The translations under genes were made by a program, and so were the position numbers. Below the pieces are notes generated by a model. It was not told the origin of the DNA and did not search any database. It was given only the letters and a program-made list of their open reading frames with translations. A stretch of DNA of 64,000 nt from an uncultured Porphyromonadaceae bacterium (lineage in GTDB: Bacteria > Bacteroidota > Bacteroidia > Bacteroidales > Muribaculaceae): the NCBI GenBank assembly GCA_900545955.1, contig URAU01000009.1, positions 1-64,000 on the forward strand. The letters are read 5' to 3'. This document shows positions 43,928-51,333 of the stretch, piece after piece. How positions within the stretch are numbered: position 1 is the stretch's first letter; each line of letters starts with the position of its first letter.

Positions 43928-45010
43928 TTACTTACAAAGATACTCCTTAAAGAATTGCTCGATTGAGGCGAAGGGGATGATGTCCTTCCTGTCGTAAAGG
44001 TCGGTATGGCTTGCGCCGGGAATCACCATGAAGAGCTTGTTGTTGTCGTTGCCGGGAACCACGGTCAGCTTTTTGTAGGTATCGCTTCCGAAATAGAACG
44101 AGTGGGCCTTCTCGCCATGGAGAATCATAACAGCGCTCTCGATTTCGGCGGCACGGCTCATCAGCGGAAAGTTAATCCATGGAATTGCTGATGTGGTGTT
44201 GCGTCCGCCGTTGGAGTTGAGCGAGCGCGGATGGTAGCCGCGCGGAGTCTTGTAGTAATCGTAGTAGTCGCGCAGGAACTTCGGCGCATCGTCGGGCAAT
44301 ACATCGGGAACACCGCCGGCAAGTTTTGGAGTACCATTGATAAAATCCTCGGTGCGCTGCGCGGCCAGCTGCTCGCGGAGTGCGTTGCGCGCTTCAATAT
44401 TGTCGGCAGAGTCGAAATAGCCGTTGGCCGTCACCCGGCTCATATCGTACATGGTCGATGCCAGTGTGGCCTTGATGCGCGGGTCGGCTGCAGCGGCATT
44501 AACGGCAAGGCCACCCCAACCGCAGATGCCGATGATACCGATTTTGGCAGGGTCAACGTCGGGATTTGTGACGAGGAAGTCAACAGCCGCGCTGAAATCC
44601 TCAGTGTTGATGTCGGGCGACGTCATGTAGCGTGGTGTGCCGGCGCTCTCGCCGGTAAACGAGGGATCAAAAGCGACAGTAAGGAAGCCGCGTTCAGCCA
44701 TCTCCTGGGCGTACAGGCCGGCGCACTGCTCCTTTACAGCGCCAAATGGGCCGCATACGGCTATGGCGGGGAGCTTGCCTGTGGCTCCCTTGGGCTTGTA
44801 CATATCGGCGGCAAGCGTTATGCCGTAGCGGTTTACAAACGAGACTTTAGAGTGGTCAACCTTGTCGCTCTTAGGGAATGTCTTGTCCCATTCGGTGGTA
44901 AGTGTCAGTTTCTCCATATCGGTGTTGTGTTCAGGCGTGGATGCATTCAGGGCCAAAGCTCCCATAGAAACGGTAAAAAGCCCCAATGTCAGCATTCTCA
45001 AGGGTTTCAT
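43928..45010 (-). CDS. Exported alpha/beta hydrolase, dienelactone-hydrolase-like
   Basis: A 360-residue protein with a signal peptide (MKPLRMLTLGLFTVSMGALALNA). The fold is marked by VSFVNRYGITLAADMYKP, AVCGPFGAVKEQ and FDPSFTGESAG. The nucleophile elbow reads GICGWGG, with Cys where most hydrolases have Ser, as in dienelactone hydrolases. A late Asp/His pair is suggested by VPGASHTDLYD. A paralogue with the same Cys elbow is at 48246-49358, and the AraC gene lies between. The substrate is unknown; a small ester or lactone is likely. Confidence 0.8.
   Translation of the reverse strand: MKPLRMLTLGLFTVSMGALALNASTPEHNTDMEKLTLTTEWDKTFPKSDKVDHSKVSFVNRYGITLAADMYKPKGATGKLPAIAVCGPFGAVKEQCAGLYAQEMAERGFLTVAFDPSFTGESAGTPRYMTSPDINTEDFSAAVDFLVTNPDVDPAKIGIIGICGWGGLAVNAAAADPRIKATLASTMYDMSRVTANGYFDSADNIEARNALREQLAAQRTEDFINGTPKLAGGVPDVLPDDAPKFLRDYYDYYKTPRGYHPRSLNSNGGRNTTSAIPWINFPLMSRAAEIESAVMILHGEKAHSFYFGSDTYKKLTVVPGNDNNKLFMVIPGASHTDLYDRKDIIPFASIEQFFKEYLCK
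43935..43942 (-). promoter_or_regulatory. -7 promoter box for ogt inside the upstream gene
   Basis: TATCTTTG on the minus strand, 52 nt before the ogt ATG, within the last codons of the hydrolase gene. It would allow ogt expression independent of the hydrolase. Confidence 0.4.
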
Positions 45011-45040
45011 AAACTATTCCATAATTGATGGGTCATGCTG

Positions 45041-45070
45041 CAAAATTAGGACATTTAGCCTACAACGCAA
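45041..45070 (-). promoter_or_regulatory. Promoter of the hydrolase gene
   Basis: On the minus strand TTG (45070-45068) and TAATTTTG (45048-45041) are separated by 19 nt, the expected Bacteroidetes layout, about 30 nt before the ATG. Confidence 0.65.
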
Positions 45071-45126
45071 TTGGCTAAAAGCTCAATTATCGTTTTCCAC
45101 CGGCTCATTGCCTCCCGAAGACAAAT

Positions 45127-45966
45127 CTAAAGAGCTGTAGGAGCGATTCCGAATTCGCGCTTGAAGGCTGTGGAGAAATGCGACGGATTACGGAAGCCGA
45201 CTTCGGCCGAAACATCCACTACTCTTCGTCTGCCTGCTTTCATAAGCTCGTAAGCCTTGTCAAGACGCTTCTTTATCAGCCATTTCTCCGGCGTAAGGTT
45301 GCTGATTTTCTTGAAATCGCGCTTAAATGTGGCGAGGCTTCGTCCCGTGTAGTGCGCTATCTCTTCGATACTTAGGTCACTCATGTAGTTGTCTTCCATA
45401 AAATCGAGGATGTCAATCTTCCATGGCTCGTTGAAATCGAACATCGTGGGCACAAATCTCTCATCGATAGCTAAAAGAGCCATCAGCCCCTCCTGCAACT
45501 TCAGTTCCATAAAGTCATCCTTTGGCTTTACGTCAGGGTCGAAGTATGGGGCCATGGAGGCGAAAAGACTGGCCAGTTCCACCGTATCGGGCAACTTTAT
45601 TACGCCGTCGGGGAGCTTTTCTGTGTTTGGCCTGAGTTTGTTGAGCGACAGCCTGCCGTACATTTCCCTAAGAAAACTCCGGGTAAACATCAGAAAGATA
45701 CCGCAATACCGTTGGCCCCGATAAGTTTTCTTATACATTGTAATGTGATGGTCGCGCGGAATAAAGACACATTCACCTTTGCGCACGTGAATCTTCTCCG
45801 TTCCGTTGTCGAGAATCATCTCGCCGGAATAGACATAATTGAGCGCATATTCCCGCGAACGGTGTATGCAACCGCTCAAATCGTCGTAAAAGAAACTAAA
45901 AAACACATTGTTATAGTTGAATATCAGCTTCATGGGGCCAAGATTCTCTTCATGATTGTTTGCCAT
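45127..45966 (-). CDS. AraC family transcriptional regulator
   Basis: A 279-residue DNA-binding protein. The N-terminal half has a cupin-like effector domain (SGEMILDNGTEKIHVRKGECVFIPRDHH). The C-terminal ~100 residues hold the two AraC helix-turn-helix units: LSIEEIAHYTGRSLATFKRDFKK and VDVSAEVGFRNPSHFSTAFKREFG. It lies between one hydrolase gene and the divergent AKR-RibD-hydrolase operon, and is a good candidate to control both. The effector is unknown. Confidence 0.9.
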   Translation of the reverse strand: MANNHEENLGPMKLIFNYNNVFFSFFYDDLSGCIHRSREYALNYVYSGEMILDNGTEKIHVRKGECVFIPRDHHITMYKKTYRGQRYCGIFLMFTRSFLREMYGRLSLNKLRPNTEKLPDGVIKLPDTVELASLFASMAPYFDPDVKPKDDFMELKLQEGLMALLAIDERFVPTMFDFNEPWKIDILDFMEDNYMSDLSIEEIAHYTGRSLATFKRDFKKISNLTPEKWLIKKRLDKAYELMKAGRRRVVDVSAEVGFRNPSHFSTAFKREFGIAPTAL

Positions 45967-45985
45967 GGTTTGTATGTTTGAACTA

Positions 45986-45993
45986 CAAATTTA
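45986..45993 (-). promoter_or_regulatory. -7 promoter box for the AraC gene
   Basis: TAAATTTG on the minus strand, 19 nt before the ATG at 45966. Apart from this, the MITE-like repeat (46160-46342) and the promoter at 46433, the gap 45967-46489 holds no gene. Confidence 0.55.
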
Positions 45994-46159
45994 CCAATAA
46001 AAAGGCTACACGCAATTACTCTGCGGCTCAAATTCCATACAAAGAACATAATTATCGATATACAATCCACACCTAAATATCCGGCAGGATAATTTTCAGA
46101 GTTTTTGGATACAAATACCGAAAAATCAATATCAATATCCTCTGTCATATTTTGTTATT

Positions 46160-46342
46160 GAAGTCATTTAAACTTTTTCTTCGAAAAGAATTTGAGCCTG
46201 TTTTTGAGCGGATTTAACCCGAATTTGAGGGAGCGATACGGGCATCATGACCGAAAATGAGGGTGAAATCAGACAAAAAGAGGCCAAATTCTTGAAGATT
46301 ACATATTACGAAGCCATTTGAAGAAAAAGTTGAAATGACTTC
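46160..46342. mobile_element. MITE-like element with 23-bp terminal inverted repeats
   Basis: The first 23 bp (46160-46182) and last 23 bp (46320-46342) are inverted copies with one mismatch (GAAGTCATTTAAACTTTTTC... and its complement). The 183-bp unit encodes nothing and lies between divergent genes. No clear target-site duplication is visible. It could instead be an IS remnant or a large cruciform. Confidence 0.55.
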
Positions 46343-46432
46343 TTTAACACAAGAGATTGAAATCTGCCGGATTTCTCTGTTTATGGCTTTAATAACCGAA
46401 TTATGTGTAGTGCCGCCACGGAAATCAGGATG

Positions 46433-46440
46433 TAAATTTG
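46433..46440 (+). promoter_or_regulatory. -7 promoter box for the AKR-RibD-hydrolase operon
   Basis: TAAATTTG fits TAnnTTTG, 49 nt before the ATG at 46490. Confidence 0.55.
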
Positions 46441-46489
46441 CAATCGTAAAATAACGACCATAAGTCCGATTACACTTAATAGTGACAAT

Positions 46490-47497
46490 ATGGAATATAG
46501 AGAATTAGGACGGTGCGGCCTGCGTGTATCGTCCATAGGGCTCGGCTGCATGGGCATGAGCCACGGCTACGGGGCTCCGGCCGACCGACGCGAAATGACT
46601 CGACTGCTCGCCGAGGCTGTTGACCTGGGCTACACCATGTTTGACACGGCCGAAATCTACGGCACGCCCGACGACCCGCACGCAAACGAGGAGCTGCTCG
46701 GCGAGGCGCTCCTCCCCTACCGCGACCGGATCGTGATTGCCACAAAATTCGGGCTGACATTTGAGAATCCGGAGGGCGACGGCCCCCATCCGCTTATTCC
46801 GGATGCACGACCGGAAGCGATACGCCATGCCGTGGAAGGGTCGCTCCGCCGCCTGCGCACCGACCATATCGACCTCTATTACCAGCACCGCATCGACCCG
46901 TCGGTAGAGCCGGAGGCGGTGGCGCACGTGATGGCCGACCTGATGGCGGAAGGCAAAATTCTACACTGGGGAATCTCGGAAGCCAACGAGGAATATCTGC
47001 GGCGCGCTCACGCCGTATGCCCGGTAGCGGCCGTACAAAACCGCTACTCGATGATGGCGCGATGGTATGAGGCGCTTTTCCCCGCGCTCGAAGAGCTCGG
47101 AATAGGTTTTGTTGCTTTCTCGCCGCTTGCCAACGGACTGCTGACCACGAATTTCAATGCGGCGTCGACGTTCGATCCACATTCCGACTACCGCGCGGCG
47201 ATGCCACAATTCCGGAAAGACAGCTACGAGAAGAACCGTGAACTGCTCGGCTATATACGCCAACTGGCATCGGACCACGACGCCACGCCGTCGCAGATCT
47301 CTCTGGCGTGGATGCTCTGCAAAAAGCCATGGATTGTGCCTATCCCGGGGACGCGCCACGCGTCGCGCCTGCGGGAAAATGCCGGTGCTTCGGAAATCCA
47401 TCTCACGACCGATGAGGTGGGGCAGATTGACCGTGCGCTCGACGCGATGCCGATGAGCGAAGTTTTCGGCGGCTCCAAAATCGTAAAACCAAACTGA
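46490..47497 (+). CDS. Aldo/keto reductase
   Basis: A 335-residue NADPH-dependent carbonyl reductase of the AKR superfamily. The catalytic tetrad is visible: Asp and Tyr in FDTAEIYG, Lys in IATKFG and His in LYYQHRID. The cofactor end (PIPGTRHASRLRENAGA) is typical of the AKR13-like group. It opens a three-gene operon with a RibD-like reductase and a Cys-type hydrolase, probably under the neighbouring AraC regulator. Substrate unknown; aldehyde or quinone detoxification is possible. Confidence 0.92.
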   Translation: MEYRELGRCGLRVSSIGLGCMGMSHGYGAPADRREMTRLLAEAVDLGYTMFDTAEIYGTPDDPHANEELLGEALLPYRDRIVIATKFGLTFENPEGDGPHPLIPDARPEAIRHAVEGSLRRLRTDHIDLYYQHRIDPSVEPEAVAHVMADLMAEGKILHWGISEANEEYLRRAHAVCPVAAVQNRYSMMARWYEALFPALEELGIGFVAFSPLANGLLTTNFNAASTFDPHSDYRAAMPQFRKDSYEKNRELLGYIRQLASDHDATPSQISLAWMLCKKPWIVPIPGTRHASRLRENAGASEIHLTTDEVGQIDRALDAMPMSEVFGGSKIVKPN

Positions 47498-47526
47498 TAA
47501 TTCACTGGTCAAAAGCATTGTAAGAA

Positions 47527-48249
47527 ATGAAACCGGAAGTAATCTGCCATATAATGAGTTCGGTGGACGGGCGCCTGATTCCCTCGCGCTGGACTCCACC
47601 GTTCGACGGCACCAATCCCGCCGAACTGTTCGGAGAATACGCCGCCATAGGCAAAAGTCTGGAGGCCGACGCATGGATGTTCGGGAAAGCCACCACACGC
47701 GAGTTTTTTCCCGAAAGATTCATGCCACAATCCGAAAGCCATCCTGCGGCAGGGAAAATCCATATAGGCGACCTCTACTCGCCGCGACTCTTCATCACGG
47801 TTGATCCCGACGCCGACATTTTCTATACATCCGGAAAAATCCGCGGCGACAACATGGCGGTAATCCTCGGCACCAACGCCACCGACGACTACCTGGCCAT
47901 GCTCGAAGAAAAAGGGATTTCATATATCATACTTGCCGACCCCACGGCTTTGAGCGACGCCATGACCGCGCTCTATGAGCATTTCGGCGTCAGAAAAATC
48001 TCTCTGCAGGGTGGAGGCATAATCAACGGGGCCATGCTTGCCGCAGGAATCATCGATGAACTAAGCCTCGTGATATACCCCGGCATCGACGGCCTGACCA
48101 CATCGCCATCCATATTCGAATATCTCGGAGCGGCCGACGAGCGGCCGGCCGAAGGTCAGTCGCTTGAATTGCTTTCCTCCCAGGCCCTCGCCAACGGCAT
48201 TGTTTGGCTCCGATACAGATTTCACTCAACAGCCAAAAATCAAATATGA
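47527..48249 (+). CDS. RibD C-terminal/dihydrofolate reductase-like protein
   Basis: A 240-residue cytosolic protein of the RibD_C fold: HIMSSVDGRLIPSRW at the start, EADAWMFGKATTREF, and KISLQGGGIINGAMLAAGIIDELSLVIYP, the Gly-rich NADPH-binding end. True RibD reductases make riboflavin precursors; stand-alone homologues like this one act on unknown substrates. It overlaps the following hydrolase start by 4 nt (ATGA) and follows the AKR by 29 nt. Confidence 0.85.
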   Translation: MKPEVICHIMSSVDGRLIPSRWTPPFDGTNPAELFGEYAAIGKSLEADAWMFGKATTREFFPERFMPQSESHPAAGKIHIGDLYSPRLFITVDPDADIFYTSGKIRGDNMAVILGTNATDDYLAMLEEKGISYIILADPTALSDAMTALYEHFGVRKISLQGGGIINGAMLAAGIIDELSLVIYPGIDGLTTSPSIFEYLGAADERPAEGQSLELLSSQALANGIVWLRYRFHSTAKNQI

Positions 48250-49358
48250 AAATCAGCAAACATACGGCTGCTGCCGTCTGCGCCACACTATGCATCGGCG
48301 CAGCATCTGCCCAAAAATCCGACAATATGAACGCAAAGCCTATTTTCGAAGATGTAGCCGTAGAGGATGTGCTCTCCTACAAAGGCAATCCCTACGGACT
48401 TGTGTACGACAACGCCATCAAGGCCAACGAGTCCGGTAAAGTGAACATCCACCCTATTGCCTACGATCTCAACGGCCTCCGCATCGCCGCCAATGTCTAT
48501 ACGCCTGCCGGCTACGACCCGGCAAAGAAATATCCGGCTCTGGTAATGGCCCATCCCAACGGAGGCGTAAAAGAACAGGTAGCTGGCAATTATGCCCAGA
48601 TTATGGCCGGGAAAGGATATATCACTCTTGCCTTCGACGCCGCTTATCAGGGTGCCAGCGGAGGACAGCCCCGCAGCACCGACCGCCCCGCTAACCGAGT
48701 GGAGGATATTCACCGCGCCGCCGACGTGCTCGCCACTTATCCCGGAGTCGATTCCGAGCGCATGGGGATTCTCGGCATCTGCGGCGGCGGAGGCTATACG
48801 GCCAAGGCCGCACAGACCGACAAGCGATTTAAGGCCGTGGCCACGCTCAGTCTGTTCAATTCCGGCCTCGTTCGCCGCAACGGGTTCCTCGATTCGCAGA
48901 TAAATCAGGTGCAGGAGCGTCTTGCCGACGCCTGCGCCGCCCGTCAGCGCGAAGCCGAGGGGGGCGAAATCGAGTATGTGGGAGATATGAGCGGAGTGAC
49001 GCCCGAGCAGGCCGCCAAACTTCCCTTCGACCTCTACCGCGAGGGCTACAATTACTACATCGTAGACTACGCCCACCCAAACTCCACGTTCCGCTACACC
49101 AAAAGCAGTCTTATCGACCTTATGGACTGGGACGCATCTGAAGGGATGTACCTCATCGACAAGCCATTGCTGATGATTGCCGGCAGCAACGCCGACACCC
49201 TCTACATGACCGAGCAATGCTACAGCAAAGCCACCGGCACCGACCGCAAGGAGCTCTACCTCGTGCCCGGAGCCACCCACATCCAGACCTATTACGTACC
49301 CGAATACGTAGCCCTCGTCACCGATAAACTCACCACCTTCTTCGGCCAAAACCTCTGA
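48246..49358 (+). CDS. Exported alpha/beta hydrolase with Cys nucleophile
   Basis: A 370-residue protein with a signal peptide ending IGAASAQ. The start overlaps the RibD-like stop by 4 nt. MAHPNGGVKEQVAGNYA and AFDAAYQGASGG form the oxyanion side, GICGGGG carries a Cys nucleophile, and ADTLYMTE and PGATHIQTYY near the end suggest the Asp and His. It is a paralogue of 43928-45010 and shares its overall layout. It is probably an esterase or lactonase acting in the periplasm. Confidence 0.85.
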   Translation: MKISKHTAAAVCATLCIGAASAQKSDNMNAKPIFEDVAVEDVLSYKGNPYGLVYDNAIKANESGKVNIHPIAYDLNGLRIAANVYTPAGYDPAKKYPALVMAHPNGGVKEQVAGNYAQIMAGKGYITLAFDAAYQGASGGQPRSTDRPANRVEDIHRAADVLATYPGVDSERMGILGICGGGGYTAKAAQTDKRFKAVATLSLFNSGLVRRNGFLDSQINQVQERLADACAARQREAEGGEIEYVGDMSGVTPEQAAKLPFDLYREGYNYYIVDYAHPNSTFRYTKSSLIDLMDWDASEGMYLIDKPLLMIAGSNADTLYMTEQCYSKATGTDRKELYLVPGATHIQTYYVPEYVALVTDKLTTFFGQNL

Positions 49359-49416
49359 CCGCAAGGCTAAAGCATCTGATTGACAACCATTTCGGCTCCG
49401 CCCCCGATATTTGGGA

Positions 49417-49448
49417 AATGAGCGGCACCTCGCAAGGCGCCGCTCATT
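49417..49448 (+). terminator. Hairpin after the hydrolase operon
   Basis: AATGAGCGGC (49417-49426) pairs exactly with GCCGCTCATT (49439-49448). No T-run follows directly. The rest of 49359-49606 shows no gene. Confidence 0.45.
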
Positions 49449-49606
49449 CTGTATCTTACAGTCAGACTTTATGTAGGAATAATAAGAGTAGTTTTATAAA
49501 CCTCAATCTAATGCATCAAATACTGATGATTCACCGATAGGGCAGATATTAGATGACTATGCGGTATTATAATAGATGACACATGGGTAATATCAGTGAT
49601 CTGAGC

Positions 49607-49975
49607 CTAATTAAATAGATGAAACAATCTGTTGGCAAATATCAGTCCACCAACAACTGCGGATGAGAATGCTGCAAGCAATACAGCTCCAGCAGACACA
49701 TCTTTGGCGAGCTTTATGCTTTCATCTTTACACGGGCAGATACGATCGGCAAGTATTTCAATAGCGGTATTAAATCCTTCCGCAGCCAAAACCAAGCCAA
49801 AACAGATTACTATACAGCACCACTCAATAAGGGAAATTCCACATAATATCCCGGCAACAGTCGTTAATGTCGCGATTATAATATGTATGCGGAAATTGGG
49901 TTCTCTGACGAGTCTTTTAAGGCCGGAAAATGCAAATTTGAAACCTGCATATCGGCTATGACAATAAAATTTCAT
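49607..49975 (-). CDS. dgkA: Diacylglycerol kinase
   Basis: A 122-residue inner-membrane enzyme that phosphorylates lipid alcohols such as diacylglycerol or undecaprenol. The family signature EGFNTAIEILADR is present, followed by IKLAKDVSAGAVLLAAF. Three hydrophobic helices are visible. The ATG at 49975 lies inside the 3' end of the PAP2 gene (20-nt overlap), so it is coupled to it. Together with two PAP2 phosphatases it forms a lipid-phosphate cycle. Confidence 0.92.
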   Translation of the reverse strand: MKFYCHSRYAGFKFAFSGLKRLVREPNFRIHIIIATLTTVAGILCGISLIEWCCIVICFGLVLAAEGFNTAIEILADRICPCKDESIKLAKDVSAGAVLLAAFSSAVVGGLIFANRLFHLFN

Positions 49976-50531
49976 GATATATTCTTTTCGACAGATTATA
50001 AACAATATATGCTATCAGACTTCCGATTGCCATTCCAAAAACTATATCGGATGGATAGTGTACGCCAAGATACAAACGGGTGTAGCACTCCAATAAAGCC
50101 CAACCTATCAATAGTGCGGCAAGCCATTTTCTTCTGAACCATAAGGTAGTAAAAACGGCAATCGCGAAAGAATTTGCAGCATGGCAAGAGGGGAAACCAT
50201 ATTTCCATCCGATATATCCGCGAACTATATGTAACATAGCACTAACCGGATTGTCTGGATTCGTCGGTCTCAACTGTTGAACAGCAGGACGGATAATGCT
50301 GGCGCACAAATAGTCCGTACATCCTACCGCCACTATCAGCAAAGCGCAGAAAAGTATTGTTTTCGGAAATTTGTCCTTCCGGATGGAATAAGCAATTATG
50401 CAACAGACAACTCCGACAAAGAACCAGAAATCGGTTATTACAAGGATGGCATTATCCATAAATGGACTGTGGCAATTGTTGATCGCCACTACAATATTAT
50501 TGTCAGCATTTCCAAAAAGAGGTTGAGGCAT
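49956..50531 (-). CDS. PAP2 family membrane phosphatase
   Basis: A 191-residue inner-membrane protein with the three PAP2 motifs: a degenerate first motif around IIRPAVQQLRPTNP, YGFPSCHAANSFA, and TRLYLGVHYPSDI with the catalytic His. The middle motif has Cys in place of the usual Gly (PSGH to PSCH). It probably removes phosphate from undecaprenyl diphosphate, phosphatidic acid or lipid A. It is transcribed with the preceding PAP2 gene and overlaps dgkA. Confidence 0.88.
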   Translation of the reverse strand: MPQPLFGNADNNIVVAINNCHSPFMDNAILVITDFWFFVGVVCCIIAYSIRKDKFPKTILFCALLIVAVGCTDYLCASIIRPAVQQLRPTNPDNPVSAMLHIVRGYIGWKYGFPSCHAANSFAIAVFTTLWFRRKWLAALLIGWALLECYTRLYLGVHYPSDIVFGMAIGSLIAYIVYNLSKRIYHEILLS

Positions 50532-50546
50532 AGCGTATGTTATTAT

Positions 50547-51329
50547 TCAGAATGTCAGCTGCAATGCCAGTCCCTTACTCTCTTGTGAGACGTAGGGCGA
50601 CAGGAATATGTTGGCATTATACCGTTTATGAAAAAATGTTTTTGTTATCACAGGATAAAGCCAGTATGCAGCCTGAGCGCAGAGTATTCCGAATCCGGTA
50701 CCTGCCACAACATCTGTAAGCCAGTGACGGTTGTTATACATCCGCAAGAATCCGGTTCCGGCGGCTACTGCATATCCGGCGACACCTATCCACGGTGATA
50801 CGTTCCAATATTCGCGGCGCAGTATCTCGGCACCGGCAAACGCAGTCGCAGTATGGCCCGAAGGGAAAGAGTTGCGTGTGCTACCATCGGGGCGTTCAAC
50901 TCTTGTCAGTGTTTTCACTCCATAAACCGACAGCCCCGTAAGGAGATAGGCTGTGCCGGATATAATGGTTAGGTCAACATAATCATGTAGGCCTTTTATC
51001 CCGCAAAGTCTTAATCCGTAAGCGGCTGCCAAAGGCGCATACTGGCTGAAATCATCAACACCAAGTTTTGAATGGGGATGCTCCTGAAGTTCCTCTTTTG
51101 TTTCGTGGTTTGTATATTTCAGCCAGTCACTTTCAAGCCCTATAAATCCTGCCCCAATCAATACTCCGGGTATGATAAGCTGGGTCGGGCGGAATCGGTA
51201 AGGATTCTTACTCTCATGGCATTTCAGAGTATCGACAGTCAGAGTGTCGGTATTTTCATTTGAGGCGAACACCATTACCGGCAGGATAACACTCCAAAGG
51301 AGTGTAAGTATTCTTTTCCCGTACTTCAT
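50547..51329 (-). CDS. Exported PAP2 family phosphatase
   Basis: A 260-residue protein. I place the start at MKYGKRILTLLWSV (51329), which gives a signal peptide to VFAS and begins 4 nt after the TonB receptor stop. PAP2 motifs are KTLTRVERPDGSTR, NSFPSGHTATAFAGAEIL and RMYNNRHWLTDVVAG. Proteins of this length and layout include lipid A 1- or 4'-phosphatases; that role here is possible and would affect resistance to cationic peptides. It is second in the operon with the TonB receptor, another PAP2 enzyme and dgkA. Confidence 0.85.
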   Translation of the reverse strand: MKYGKRILTLLWSVILPVMVFASNENTDTLTVDTLKCHESKNPYRFRPTQLIIPGVLIGAGFIGLESDWLKYTNHETKEELQEHPHSKLGVDDFSQYAPLAAAYGLRLCGIKGLHDYVDLTIISGTAYLLTGLSVYGVKTLTRVERPDGSTRNSFPSGHTATAFAGAEILRREYWNVSPWIGVAGYAVAAGTGFLRMYNNRHWLTDVVAGTGFGILCAQAAYWLYPVITKTFFHKRYNANIFLSPYVSQESKGLALQLTF

Positions 51330-51333
51330 GACA

